NCBI GenBank assembly: GCA_943788775.1
Contig: CALSRO010000005.1
Span: 124,001 to 188,000, forward strand
DNA: 64,000 bases
DNA from: an uncultured Flavobacteriales bacterium
Lineage (GTDB): Bacteria; Bacteroidota; Bacteroidia; Flavobacteriales_G; Salibacteraceae
Reading direction: 5' to 3'
This document shows, piece after piece, positions 51,001 through 60,474 of this stretch. Under the pieces are notes generated by a model. It ran no database searches and was not told where the DNA came from. It was given only the letters and a program-made list of their open reading frames with translations. Position 1 is the first letter of the stretch; each line of letters starts with the position of its first letter. Position numbers and translations under genes: made by a program.

Positions 51001-51012
51001 CTCTTGTTTTCT

Positions 51013-53382
51013 CTACTTCGAAATAATAAACTGCTTGTACTCTGTTCCTGCATCTGAATCAATGCGCACGAAATAAGTACCCGAAACTATGGACTGAAGA
51101 TCCACTTCAACCATGCCTACAACACCAAATGCGTATGATTGGTTCAGAACAGCTTTTCCATCTATACTCAAGACGCTAACAGCAGATACCTTTCGTTCAG
51201 TCGCAAACTCTATATGCAGACGGTTCTGCGCAGGGTTTGGATAGAGAACGAATTCGTCATTTGTCATACTTTCTTGAACTCCTACACCATCTTGAGCCAC
51301 GGTAAATGACCACACTTCGCTCCATGCAGAGGTTGATCCATTCTTAAGGCTATTCACACGCCAATAATATGTACTACCTCTTTCCAATCCAGATGTCGCG
51401 AATTCCGTATCCTCATTGGCAGATGATTCATCTATATATACGGTGGTACCTGTTTGAACCGATCCAGAGGTGAAATTTTGGTCCGTATCCAACTCATAGT
51501 TGTAAGAACTTGAACCTGGCACAGCTTGCCAGTTAAGTAATACGTTGTCATTCATTGAAGGTGCGCCATCCTTAGGATATACTAAGAAGGGGATGTCGTT
51601 GTAGTTTCCAGAAATGTTGATGTTATCCAAGTATATATGGTTTCCACCATCGTTCTTCGATTGAAACTTAATCATTGTATGCGCGCTGAACCATTGCGAT
51701 GGTAAATTGCTAACCGTAAATGTTTCCCAGTCAGATGCGGTGGGTTCAAATATGACCGTTGTAACAGGTGTTGAACCAGACAACGAGTTTCCATTTCGAG
51801 TCCATATATTTCTCCATGTCTCACCACAGTCGTCACTAACAAAAAGCGTCAGAGCATCGGCATTGTCACCAGCTATTCTAGCGTAGGCTACATCAAACGA
51901 GATATTGATTTGCTGCAAGGGTCTAAAGTCAACACTCGAAAATATTAAGTCGTCAATACTGTTTCGTTGTGCTCCAATGTTCGATAGCTTATAGCACGTG
52001 TTATCACCAGATCCGAATTCTGTGTTGTACTCCCAAACATTGTCCTCATCTTCCTCCAAGTAATTATCGGTGATCCATTTTCCATCTTCTGAAAAATCAT
52101 CAATAAATGGCACTCCAACTCCCACTGGCTCAGAAACTGCAATGGCATTTTCTTCAGATACGGTCAAAGAGGTGGAGCCTTGGGTAACGGTCAACTCTAC
52201 TTTGTAAAGACCTGCTTGTGTGAATGCAAATTCTGGATTGCGATCACTGCTAGTTAAGGTTTCAGGTCCTGTGATTGTCCACGACCATGATTCAGCTCCA
52301 TAAGTTGATTCATCATAAAATTTGACTGAATCTCCGGTGCATAAAGCTCGCTTTTCGATATGGAAATGAGCGGCAGTCAATTCTGAAACGCCTGTATTAT
52401 TCAAATTGCTTTGTTTCCAAAGGTCCTTGCGGTCAGCTAAAGCACTGTTGAGTACGTTTCGCATTACCGTGACTTGTCCTTTAGTAAAATTTGCTTCACA
52501 GCTTGCATAATCCATGAAGTTCTGAATATTGTCTAGCGATCCACAAGTTGATCTTGTCAAGTCGCAATTACCAGCACTTACCCCGAGGCAATTCGGAGTG
52601 TCGCTAATTCCATCATCCATTTGACAGTTGTTTGCGCCATCGCATGGTGAACTTTGCTGCGATCCATCACAACCTGGCGCATTGGTTTCTCCCCAAGTAT
52701 GTGGAAGCCCTAAGTAGTGACCAATTTCATGGGTTAAGGTCTTTCCTGTGGTGCCGCTTGCCGTCCCAATCGAGCCGACATAACGATGGTTGGATATGAC
52801 TCCATCCGCATCTGGGTTGCCATCAGCCGCTGGTGGACGATATGCATAAGCCGCTGCCCCACCTATATAAATCACATCAGTTACCCAAATATTTAAGTAT
52901 TCATCGCGTGGCCAAGGATCTAGTTTTGAACCGTCATCACCCACGTAAGTTTCCATGGATTCAATGCGCTCAATTCCGGTCGTAGGGTTGCCATCCGGGT
53001 CTTTTTTAGCCAAACGAAACTCTAAATCTCCAACCCCAATGATTCCTGTAAATGCGCTGACCAGAGAACTTAATTCATCATTAGATGCCGAATAATCTTC
53101 ATTGATTATTCGCATGGCATCGTGAATTTGGGCATCGGGAATATTTTCAGGACCGTTGTTGTGAATGATATGAAATACCACTGGAATAACATACAGCTCA
53201 GCGCGCTCTCCTGTTTGAGTTTGCTGGGCAAACATATCTTGTTTAAAGTTTTGAAACTTCTGCTCTAAGTCTGGATCTGTTTGACGAAGCTGTCGTTCGA
53301 TTATATGCTGAGCACATGGATGCTGTGCAAAGCTGGAGATTACCATCAATAAACCGGTGATCGCGAGAAAAAAGGACTTCAT
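51013..53382 (-). CDS. M43-family zinc metalloprotease with PKD and T9SS sorting domains (copy 1)
   Basis: A 789-residue paralogue of the next gene with identical domain order. Signal peptide (MKSFFLAITGLLMVISSFAQ), catalytic motif HEIGHYLGLPH, Met-turn NFMDYASCEANF, PKD unit (SWSWTITGPETLTSSDRNPE), jelly-roll, fibronectin-like unit (LERGSTYYWRVNSLKNGS) and sorting domain (LYPNPAQNRLHIEF; SGTYFVRIDSDAG). Start ATG at 53382; the GTG at 53388 is also possible. Both copies keep their zinc ligands, so two active enzymes are expected. Confidence 0.9.
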   Translation of the reverse strand: MKSFFLAITGLLMVISSFAQHPCAQHIIERQLRQTDPDLEQKFQNFKQDMFAQQTQTGERAELYVIPVVFHIIHNNGPENIPDAQIHDAMRIINEDYSASNDELSSLVSAFTGIIGVGDLEFRLAKKDPDGNPTTGIERIESMETYVGDDGSKLDPWPRDEYLNIWVTDVIYIGGAAAYAYRPPAADGNPDADGVISNHRYVGSIGTASGTTGKTLTHEIGHYLGLPHTWGETNAPGCDGSQQSSPCDGANNCQMDDGISDTPNCLGVSAGNCDLTRSTCGSLDNIQNFMDYASCEANFTKGQVTVMRNVLNSALADRKDLWKQSNLNNTGVSELTAAHFHIEKRALCTGDSVKFYDESTYGAESWSWTITGPETLTSSDRNPEFAFTQAGLYKVELTVTQGSTSLTVSEENAIAVSEPVGVGVPFIDDFSEDGKWITDNYLEEDEDNVWEYNTEFGSGDNTCYKLSNIGAQRNSIDDLIFSSVDFRPLQQINISFDVAYARIAGDNADALTLFVSDDCGETWRNIWTRNGNSLSGSTPVTTVIFEPTASDWETFTVSNLPSQWFSAHTMIKFQSKNDGGNHIYLDNINISGNYNDIPFLVYPKDGAPSMNDNVLLNWQAVPGSSSYNYELDTDQNFTSGSVQTGTTVYIDESSANEDTEFATSGLERGSTYYWRVNSLKNGSTSAWSEVWSFTVAQDGVGVQESMTNDEFVLYPNPAQNRLHIEFATERKVSAVSVLSIDGKAVLNQSYAFGVVGMVEVDLQSIVSGTYFVRIDSDAGTEYKQFIISK

Positions 53383-53474
53383 AAGCACGCTGTCTTAGTT
53401 AGGGCTAGCGAAAATAGCGATTACACTGCTTAATTTTTAAGCAATTGGCTTATCCGATGGAATGGCTATACCAA

Positions 53475-54167
53475 CTATTCATTTATATCGGTAAACCGCT
53501 GAATATCCTTTACCTGTCCAAAAATCATCAATGTGTCATTTTCGGTCAACATGGTTTTAGAGCTTGGCACTCCTAATACGTGCTGCTCTGTGACGGTTTC
53601 CCCATTTTTGATTTCCTTAAACTCCCTTTTGATGGTAATGACCGTCAACTTGTATTTATCCCGAAGACCAACATCTTCAAGCGATCGATTTATAATTCGT
53701 TTTGGCGCTCGAATTTCCACGATTTCAAAATCGTCTGGTAGCTCTAAGAAGCTCAAAATACTCGGGTTTAATAATCGTTCCGCGACTATTTTTCCAACCT
53801 CATCCTCAGGCGTTAAAATTTCACTTACACCCAATCTTTCTAATATCATTCGTTGGTGCTTGCCATGAGATCGTGCAATAATGCGTTTCGAATTCAATTC
53901 GAGTAGGTGAGCCGCACATAACAACTGTGCTTCAAAGTCTTTTCCAATTGCCAATACAACAGCATCTACCTCGTGAATCCCGTGAGAGATTAATGCTTTG
54001 CGGTCGGTGGCATCCATGCAAATGGCCATGGCCACATCATCTTTAATAGACTCAATGTGAGCGGGACTATTATCAATGGCAATAACTTCAGCGCCTTTGT
54101 TTGATAAAACTGATGCAATGGCTCTACCAAATTGTCCTAGTCCAATTACCGCGTATCTTCGAGACAT
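53475..54167 (-). CDS. TrkA/KtrA-type potassium channel regulatory protein (RCK)
   Basis: A 230-residue protein with an N-terminal RCK_N nucleotide-binding domain (RRYAVIGLGQFGRAIASVLS, then AVVLAIGKDFEAQLLCAAHL) and a C-terminal RCK_C domain (FEIVEIRAPKRIINRSLEDV; TLMIFGQVKDIQRF). Such proteins gate Trk/Ktr potassium channels in response to ATP, ADP or NADH. The usual channel subunit gene (trkH/ktrB) is not adjacent. A -7-like element is present 18 bp upstream. Confidence 0.88.
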   Translation of the reverse strand: MSRRYAVIGLGQFGRAIASVLSNKGAEVIAIDNSPAHIESIKDDVAMAICMDATDRKALISHGIHEVDAVVLAIGKDFEAQLLCAAHLLELNSKRIIARSHGKHQRMILERLGVSEILTPEDEVGKIVAERLLNPSILSFLELPDDFEIVEIRAPKRIINRSLEDVGLRDKYKLTVITIKREFKEIKNGETVTEQHVLGVPSSKTMLTENDTLMIFGQVKDIQRFTDINE

Positions 54168-54184
54168 GGTTTGAAAATTTTTGA

Positions 54185-54192
54185 CAAACCTA
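54185..54192 (-). promoter_or_regulatory. -7 promoter element for the RCK gene
   Basis: On the minus strand TAGGTTTG matches TAnnTTTG exactly, 17 bp before the ATG at 54167. The -33 position reads TTTT. The divergent sigma-factor gene starts 112 bp away on the other strand. Confidence 0.4.
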
Positions 54193-54304
54193 CTGCTTTT
54201 GGCATTGCCTAAAAGTAGTTTGAAATGTCAGATAAAATATTTTTCTCGCTTGCTGTAACAAACAGCGAGGCTTGCCGTCTCAAACCAGCAACTTGACCTC
54301 AAAC

Positions 54305-54787
54305 ATGGATGTAAGAGCGTATAATAAGATTGTAGATGAACATGCCGATGGCTTGTTTCGTTTTGCCTATTCCATGTGCAAGGATCGAGATGACGCTCAA
54401 GATGTAGTACAAGATGCTTTTTCCAAGTTGTGGGAGAAAAAAGACCAAGTTGACCCATTGAAGGTAAAGTCTTACATATTCACTACTGCTCATCACAAGG
54501 TGATCGATATGTTTAGAAGGAACAAACGCTTTCAAAAAATGGAAGACTCTACATTTCATATGACAACACATCAGAAGTCACACGATTTGAAAGAGGTGTT
54601 AGATGAGGCGTTGAATACATTGCCAGAAATTCAGAAGTCGGTGATTCTGCTTCGTGACTATGAAGGATACAACTATGAAGAAATTGCAGAAATAGCTGGG
54701 TTAACCCTCAGTCAGGTGAAGGTTTACATTTTCAGAGGAAGACAAAAACTAAAGAGTTACATAGGACAAATGGATGTTGTAATATGA
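54305..54787 (+). CDS. ECF-family RNA polymerase sigma factor
   Basis: A 160-residue ECF sigma factor. Region 2 is FRFAYSMCKDRDDAQDVVQD and AFSKLWEKK, with the DNA-melting KVKSYIFTTAHHKVIDMFRR; region 4 is LPEIQKSVILLRDYEGYNYE then EIAEIAGLTLSQVKVYIFRG. The ATG at 54305 gives a normal N-terminus; a TTG/ATG-like start at 54272 would add 11 residues. The stop overlaps the start of the next gene by 4 bp, so sigma and presumed anti-sigma are coupled. Confidence 0.9.
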   Translation: MDVRAYNKIVDEHADGLFRFAYSMCKDRDDAQDVVQDAFSKLWEKKDQVDPLKVKSYIFTTAHHKVIDMFRRNKRFQKMEDSTFHMTTHQKSHDLKEVLDEALNTLPEIQKSVILLRDYEGYNYEEIAEIAGLTLSQVKVYIFRGRQKLKSYIGQMDVVI

Positions 54788-55797
54788 GTCAGTTGATCAA
54801 TATATCGAACTACGAAGAATTCGTCATGGACTACATTGACGGGACTTTGGATGTCATTGATCGTGCTCATTTCGAAGCATTCCTCCTTAAACATCCAGAA
54901 GTTGCTCTAGAGGTTGAAGAAATGATGGAATCTGATTTGAATATTGTGTCGATCGCTGAAGGATTGGATGCCAATTCACTTAAGATATCTGTAACACCTG
55001 TTGATGGAATTGATGAATCAAACTATGAAGAGGCCATGGCCCTCAGTGTTGATTCAGATTTGGATCCACGCTTGGCAAATAGCGTCCAATCTTTTGTGGA
55101 TAACAACCCAAAGCTGGCGAAGGATTATAAAATGTACATGGCAGCTAAACTTAGCGCTGATCATCAATTGGTTTACGCTGATAAATCACGTCTGAAGCAG
55201 CCTATTCCTCTCTTTGTATTTAATCCGATGGTTTATCGCATCGCGGCAGCAATTGCGATCATTCTTGGAATTACAGCACTATTGAATTCGATTCAAAATG
55301 AAATGTATGTTCCTAGGGATGGATTGTCGAATTACGCTTCGTTCGATGTCGAGAACATTGGTAGTCCTGTCTCAAAGTCCGTTTCTAATGGCACAATAGA
55401 TTTGGTTGAGAATGCATCTGTTGCGAATAGAATCGTACAAAACATAGAGCGGTTGCCAATTAAAGAGCCAGGTTCAAAATGGAAAGCAGCACCAGTTTTA
55501 GACAGAGAGCAGCCAAGTTTAGCGATCGCTCAAACGAGCATTCTTCCTGATGGTATGGATAGACCAATTCCAGCGGAAGAGTTGAACCTTGCTCAATTTG
55601 TCGGAAAAAAATTTTTGGGTCTTTCACCAGACAAAACTGGAACCACGAAGTCCCTTTTAAAAGAAAGTGCAAAAAAGGTCATCGATCAAAGCGACCAAAT
55701 CGCATTGAATACGGTAAAAGCGGACAATAACAAAAAGACATTTAGTCTTATGGCTGGCACCTTGGAGTTCAAACGAGTGACTTATAGGTCCAATTAA
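54784..55797 (+). CDS. Putative anti-sigma factor (single transmembrane helix)
   Basis: A 337-residue protein with a cytoplasmic N-terminal part of ~150 residues, a transmembrane helix (MVYRIAAAIAIILGITALLN, about residues 149-168) and a periplasmic remainder. The beginning YEEFVMDYIDGTLDVIDRAH, FEAFLLKHPEVALEVEEMME resembles anti-sigma N-domains of Bacteroidota but has no zinc-binding H-x3-C-x2-C. Membrane topology and coupling to the ECF gene support the role. The periplasmic half is unlike a known sensor. Confidence 0.7.
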   Translation: MSQLINISNYEEFVMDYIDGTLDVIDRAHFEAFLLKHPEVALEVEEMMESDLNIVSIAEGLDANSLKISVTPVDGIDESNYEEAMALSVDSDLDPRLANSVQSFVDNNPKLAKDYKMYMAAKLSADHQLVYADKSRLKQPIPLFVFNPMVYRIAAAIAIILGITALLNSIQNEMYVPRDGLSNYASFDVENIGSPVSKSVSNGTIDLVENASVANRIVQNIERLPIKEPGSKWKAAPVLDREQPSLAIAQTSILPDGMDRPIPAEELNLAQFVGKKFLGLSPDKTGTTKSLLKESAKKVIDQSDQIALNTVKADNNKKTFSLMAGTLEFKRVTYRSN

Positions 55798-55892
55798 TTC
55801 GATTTTTTTCGAACAGCCTGTAACATCCAAATACTTATCCCGTCACACCATCAAATCACCGGGAATCGGAGATAAAGTCAAAAACTATAATC

Positions 55893-56798
55893 ATGAAAAA
55901 GTTACTTACCATTCTATCCATAATTCTGTTCACAGCTCAAGTAGGAGTTGCGCAGGAAGAAGCAACGAAAAGCGATTCTACGAAAACAGCACAAACAAAA
56001 AAGAGCGATTCGGTAGAAGTAGTGATTACTCCAAAACGTGGACAAGATTCTACGATTGTGAAAGTGGCAGGAATGAAAATCATTGTTTTAAATGATGACA
56101 AAAATGAGCCAGGAAAGATCATTGTAGATTCTGAAGTAGACAATGACACGGTTTACTACAAAGACAAGCATGGCGATAATGTCACTCATTGGGCTGGCAT
56201 TCGAATTGGGGTAAATGGATATATGACAGACAAAGGGTTGCCAATTCCCACCACGCATGAGTTTCTTGAGTTGGACTATGGTCGAAGTGTGAGTGTGGAT
56301 GTCAATTTACTTGAAAAAGACTTTCGATTATATAAGCAGCATATCGAGTTGGTGACTGGTTTAGGAATGCACTTTGCGAATTATACCTTCGAGAATAAAT
56401 ACACCACTTTAGTCAATACTGATCCATTAGGTGCCACGGTCGACTCAACTATTTTACTTGACAAGAACAGGCTCAGAGCAACGTATATAACGGCTCCTTT
56501 ATTATTAGGTTTTAGCACACACAAGGATGAAAACAAAGCTTTTCGATTAGCATTTGGTGGACAAGTATCTTGGAAAATTGCTTCAAAACTGAAGCAGCAA
56601 TACAATCTTGGAGGTCAAACATTCAAGCCAAGGATCAAGTCAGATTATGACCTCAATCCGTTTCTTTTTCATGCGGTGGCTACGGCAGGATTTGGTCCGG
56701 TTAATATTTATGCCAACTATGGTTTGAATGAATTATTCGAAAACAAAAAGACCTTAGCCCTGACTCCATTTGATGTTGGAGTGCAATTGATGTTCTAA
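55893..56798 (+). CDS. Outer membrane beta-barrel protein (PorT-like fold)
   Basis: A 301-residue protein with signal peptide (to VGVAQEEATKSD), a Ser/Thr/Lys-rich linker and, from about residue 100, an eight-to-ten strand barrel typical of PorT-type proteins (HWAGIRIGVNGYMTDKGLPI; NIYANYGLNELFENKKTLAL; final FDVGVQLMF). It probably inserts in the outer membrane. It is 95 bp behind the anti-sigma gene and is likely a member of the same regulon. An intrinsic terminator follows. Confidence 0.78.
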   Translation: MKKLLTILSIILFTAQVGVAQEEATKSDSTKTAQTKKSDSVEVVITPKRGQDSTIVKVAGMKIIVLNDDKNEPGKIIVDSEVDNDTVYYKDKHGDNVTHWAGIRIGVNGYMTDKGLPIPTTHEFLELDYGRSVSVDVNLLEKDFRLYKQHIELVTGLGMHFANYTFENKYTTLVNTDPLGATVDSTILLDKNRLRATYITAPLLLGFSTHKDENKAFRLAFGGQVSWKIASKLKQQYNLGGQTFKPRIKSDYDLNPFLFHAVATAGFGPVNIYANYGLNELFENKKTLALTPFDVGVQLMF

Positions 56799-56821
56799 AA
56801 AAGCTGTTTAGTTAGGTTGCT

Positions 56822-56862
56822 GAAAATCCTGTTCGCATAAGCCGAGCGGGATTTTCTTTTTT
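56822..56862 (+). terminator. Intrinsic terminator
   Basis: GAAAATCC (56822-56829) pairs with GGATTTTC (56849-56856) around a GC-containing loop and is followed by six T residues. It ends the sigma/anti-sigma/barrel transcript. Confidence 0.8.
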
Positions 56863-56878
56863 CTCATGTTTGTGCGAA

Positions 56879-56886
56879 TAACTTTG
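56879..56886 (+). promoter_or_regulatory. -7 promoter element for the carboxylase gene
   Basis: TAACTTTG matches TAnnTTTG exactly, 34 bp upstream of the ATG at 56921. The expected -33 position (~56857) reads TTTTC rather than TTTG. Confidence 0.4.
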
Positions 56887-56920
56887 CGCGCTGACTCAGC
56901 GATTGGGTCGAATAAGGAAA

Positions 56921-58468
56921 ATGAGCATGGAAGAGAAACTGAATATTCTACAGAATAAGATAGACGAAGCCAAAAAAGGCGGTGGAGAAAAGCGAATTGA
57001 AGCGCAACACAAAAAGGGTAAACTGACCGCTAAAGAGAGGTTAGAGCTTTTATTTGACAAAGACTCATTTCAAGAAATGGGAATGTTAGTGCAACATCGT
57101 TCTGTCAATTTCGGACTGGACAAGCAAAAGTTTTTAGGTGATGGAGTCGTCACTGGATTTGGCAAAATCAATGGCCGATTGGTATATGCTTTTAGTCAAG
57201 ATTTCACCGTTTTAGGTGGTTCATTGGCAGAGGCGCATGCTGAGAAGATTTGCAAAGTCATGGACTTGGCCATGAAAAATGGCGCACCACTTTTAGGATT
57301 AAATGATTCGGGTGGAGCACGAATTCAAGAAGGTGTGGTCTCGCTCGGTGGTTATGCAGATATATTTTATAGAAACACATTGGCAAGTGGAGTGATTCCA
57401 CAACTAAGCGCCATCATGGGGCCTTGCGCGGGAGGTGCTGTTTATTCTCCAGCCTTGACTGATTTTATATTGATGGTGGAGAACACAAGCTACATGTTTG
57501 TGACAGGTCCAAACGTGGTGAAAACTGTGACAAACGAAGATGTTACTGCTGAAGAATTAGGTGGAGCCGATACGCATGCATCGAAATCTGGGGTAACACA
57601 TTTCGCATGTGAAAACGAAGTTGACGCTATCAATCACTTGAAGCAACTTTTGGCTTACATGCCCTCCAATTGCGAGGAAGAAGCACCTCGGTTGCCCTAT
57701 ACGGAAGGAAATGAAAAACGTGATAAGCTGAATGGAATTATTCCAGAAAATCCGAATCAACCCTACGATATTCGAGATGTGATTTCTGAAACAATGGATG
57801 GCGATTCGTTTTTGGAAATACACAAGGACTACGCGGAAAATATCGTTGTCGGTTTTGCACGTCTTGCGGGAAGAAGCATTGGAGTGGTAGCCAATCAACC
57901 TGCCGTTCTGGCTGGAGTATTGGATGTCAATTCCTCTAAAAAGGGAGCGCGATTTGTACGGTTTTGTGACGCATTCAATATTCCACTATTGGTTTTTGAA
58001 GATGTGCCAGGGTTTTTGCCAGGAACAGATCAAGAATGGAATGCGATCATTACAAATGGCGCTAAATTGCTTTACGCATTCAGCGAAGCTACGGTGCCAA
58101 GAGTGACCGTTATTACCAGAAAGGCCTACGGTGGGGCATATGATGTAATGAACTCAAAGCACATCGGAGCAGACATGAACTTTGCTTGGCCATCTGCAGA
58201 AATTGCTGTGATGGGTGCCAAGGGGGCTGCAGAAATCATTTTCAGAAAAGAGATTGCTGAAGCGAGTGATCCTGCTACGAAATTGAAAGAGAAAGAAGCG
58301 GAATATGCAGAGCTATTTGCTAATCCATACAATGCGGCAGCGCGTGGATATGTAGATGAAGTTATTCGTCCAGACCAAACGAGGGAGAGGTTGATACGAG
58401 CTTTCGAAATGCTCGAAAACAAAGTGGATAACTTGCCAAAGAAAAAGCACGGCAATATTCCCTTGTAA
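56921..58468 (+). CDS. Acyl-CoA carboxylase beta subunit (propionyl/methylmalonyl-CoA type)
   Basis: A 515-residue carboxyltransferase with both crotonase-like halves: [20 protein letters not shown] at the N-terminus, the acyl-CoA-binding [20 protein letters not shown] and [20 protein letters not shown], and in the second half [20 protein letters not shown] and [20 protein letters not shown]. It transfers a carboxyl group from biotin to propionyl-CoA or a related acyl-CoA. Start ATG at 56921 has a purine-rich AAGGAAA just upstream; the TTG at 56903 is less likely. No biotin subunit gene adjoins it. Mce (37793) acts on its likely product. Confidence 0.92.
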   Translation: MSMEEKLNILQNKIDEAKKGGGEKRIEAQHKKGKLTAKERLELLFDKDSFQEMGMLVQHRSVNFGLDKQKFLGDGVVTGFGKINGRLVYAFSQDFTVLGGSLAEAHAEKICKVMDLAMKNGAPLLGLNDSGGARIQEGVVSLGGYADIFYRNTLASGVIPQLSAIMGPCAGGAVYSPALTDFILMVENTSYMFVTGPNVVKTVTNEDVTAEELGGADTHASKSGVTHFACENEVDAINHLKQLLAYMPSNCEEEAPRLPYTEGNEKRDKLNGIIPENPNQPYDIRDVISETMDGDSFLEIHKDYAENIVVGFARLAGRSIGVVANQPAVLAGVLDVNSSKKGARFVRFCDAFNIPLLVFEDVPGFLPGTDQEWNAIITNGAKLLYAFSEATVPRVTVITRKAYGGAYDVMNSKHIGADMNFAWPSAEIAVMGAKGAAEIIFRKEIAEASDPATKLKEKEAEYAELFANPYNAAARGYVDEVIRPDQTRERLIRAFEMLENKVDNLPKKKHGNIPL

Positions 58469-58480
58469 GCCGCTTAGTCG

Positions 58481-60421
58481 ATGAAGCAACTGATTTGGAT
58501 CTTACTTTTTTCGGCAATAGGCATTGTTGTAAAAGCTGAGCGTCCAGATAGTTTGCTGCAACTTTTGCAATAAACCGATGATTCGCTTAAGTCGAAGGTG
58601 TATAGTGAGATTGTCTGGCACTACGTTTTTAACCAACCAGATAGCGCCCTTTACATCGGTAGAACAGGATTAAATAATGCTCATAAGTACAATCGAAATT
58701 CGGGCTTAGCAGGACTTTACAACAGAATGGGTGTCGCACATGACGTTGCGGGAAATCCAGATAGCGCCATCGTTTATTACGAGAATGCCCTGAAATACGC
58801 TCGCTTGGGGAAGGTGATTTCCACTGAAGCCGGAGCCCTGAATAACCTCGGATTAATCTATTGGAACAAGGATGATTTAGAGAAGGCAATCGAATATTAT
58901 TTTGCTTCCATTAAACTCTTTGAGGAAATTGATAACCAACAGGGAATTTGAAACACGTACAACAATTTGGGTCTGATTTTCATAGACCAAAAGTTGAACG
59001 ATAAGGCGATCGAGTACTTTAGGAAGGCGGATAAAATCAGATCCGATATTGGGGATCAATACGGGTTAAGCGCTACCTATCTCAACTTGAGTTTAGCGTA
59101 TAGCAATCTTAAATATCCCGACTCCGTTGAGCTTTACATTAGAAGGGCCATTAGCCTAAAAAAAGAGATTCAAGACCTGTATGGGTTGGCAAAGGCCTAT
59201 AATAACTTGGCCTTGCATCATCGTGCTTCTGACTCTCCAGTAGATTCCATTCTGATCTATTACCGATTGGCTTTAAACCAACATCGATCGATTGGTAATG
59301 AATATGGAGTTGCCAGCACGATCAGCAACATGAGTCCGATAGTGGGTGAGTTTTTGAATGTGAAAATGGCCATAGACACCATCAATTTAGGCATTGAAAT
59401 GGCTGAAAAAAATGGATATAATGAACTACTCATTCAGATGTACTGGAATAAGGCACTTCTATATTCATTTATCGATGAGGCAGACTCCATCGTTAAGAAC
59501 ACGATTTTGAGCAGGAATATGCGTGATTCTGTGGAAGCGGAAAGAAACCTCGAATTGATCACCGAATACGAAACCAAATTCCAAACGGAAAAAAAGGAAA
59601 AGGAAATTTTAAGGTTAGATGCCGAAAATGCAGAGTCAGCATTGGCTATATCTCGGCAGCGAAATTGGATGATTGGAATCATCCTTGGGTTTTTAGTGTT
59701 TGCTGGATTCGGAGCATTCGTTTACGCGCAACGCAAAAGAAAAAATGAAGCTAGACTGGCGGAGCAAGAACTAGGCTTTCGTAAAAATTTGCTGGATGCT
59801 ACTGTCATCGCAGAAGAAAAGGAGCGCCAGCGTATCGCCAAAGATCTACACGATGGCTTAGTACAATCGCTTGCAGCACTGAAAATTGGAATTCAAGTTG
59901 CCTTGGATGGCGCTTCGCTTGATGAAAAGGCCAGTTCGGCAATCAAAGAACACAAAAGGCAAATTGACCTGGCAGCTGCAGAGGCTCGCAGCATAAGCCA
60001 TCAGATGATGCCTAGAGCGCTGCAAGAAAGTGGTTTGCAATTGGCGTTCGAAGATATGTTAGCCAAAACACTGAATGCATCTCATATTCAATACTCGTTT
60101 GAGCCATTTGGACTGGGGGATGAAAGGTTGCCTGAGTCTATTGAGATAGGTTTGTATCGAATTTGTCAAGAGCTGGTCAACAATATCTTGAAACACAGCG
60201 AGGCTACCGAAGTTTCGGTGCAACTCATCAAGACCAAAACGCATGTCGTCTTGCATGTGGAAGACAACGGGAAAGGCTTCAAATTGGACAATAAAAAGGA
60301 GCAAAGTGGCATTGGATTGAACAACATTTTCAGCAGGGCCAGTTCAGTGAATGGCGAGGTGAACTATGAAAATGGAAAACCAAAAGGAACCATTGCCAAT
60401 ATTCGGGTTCCCTTGAGGTAA
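58481..60421 (+). pseudogene. TPR sensor histidine kinase (HisKA_3) with two in-frame stop codons
   Basis: One continuous frame of 646 codons from ATG 58481, interrupted by TAA at codon 31 (58571-58573) and TGA at 58949-58951. Between and after them the protein is normal: a signal peptide, TPR units (SGLAGLYNRMGVAHDVAGNP; ATYLNLSLAYSNL), a membrane helix (GIILGFLVFAGFGAFVYAQR), the HisKA_3 phospho-acceptor (RIAKDLHDGLVQSLAALKIG, His457) and HATPase_c (DNGKGFKLD; IGLNNIFSRASSVNG). No shift of frame is needed, so the stops are substitutions. A fragment from an internal start could be made. The intact paralogue follows by 53 bp. Confidence 0.85.
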
Positions 60422-60439
60422 AATGGGTTGATTACCCTA

Positions 60440-60470
60440 TTTGATTGAGTCAAAGGCTAAGATACATTTG
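60440..60470 (+). promoter_or_regulatory. Promoter of the intact TPR histidine kinase
   Basis: TTTG (60440-60443), a 19 bp spacer and TACATTTG (60463-60470) match the Bacteroidota consensus TTTG-N19-TAnnTTTG perfectly. The ATG lies 5 bp beyond the -7 box, so transcription starts at or just next to the start codon. Confidence 0.7.
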
Positions 60471-60474
60471 ACCC

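Noticed and set aside
58571-58951. In-frame TAA and TGA in the first TPR kinase as a sign of stop-codon recoding
   Set aside because: TAA, TGA and TAG all act as ordinary stops elsewhere in the window (for example TGA at the end of sufD and of the sigma gene), and no stem-loop or selenocysteine context is evident. Decay is simpler.
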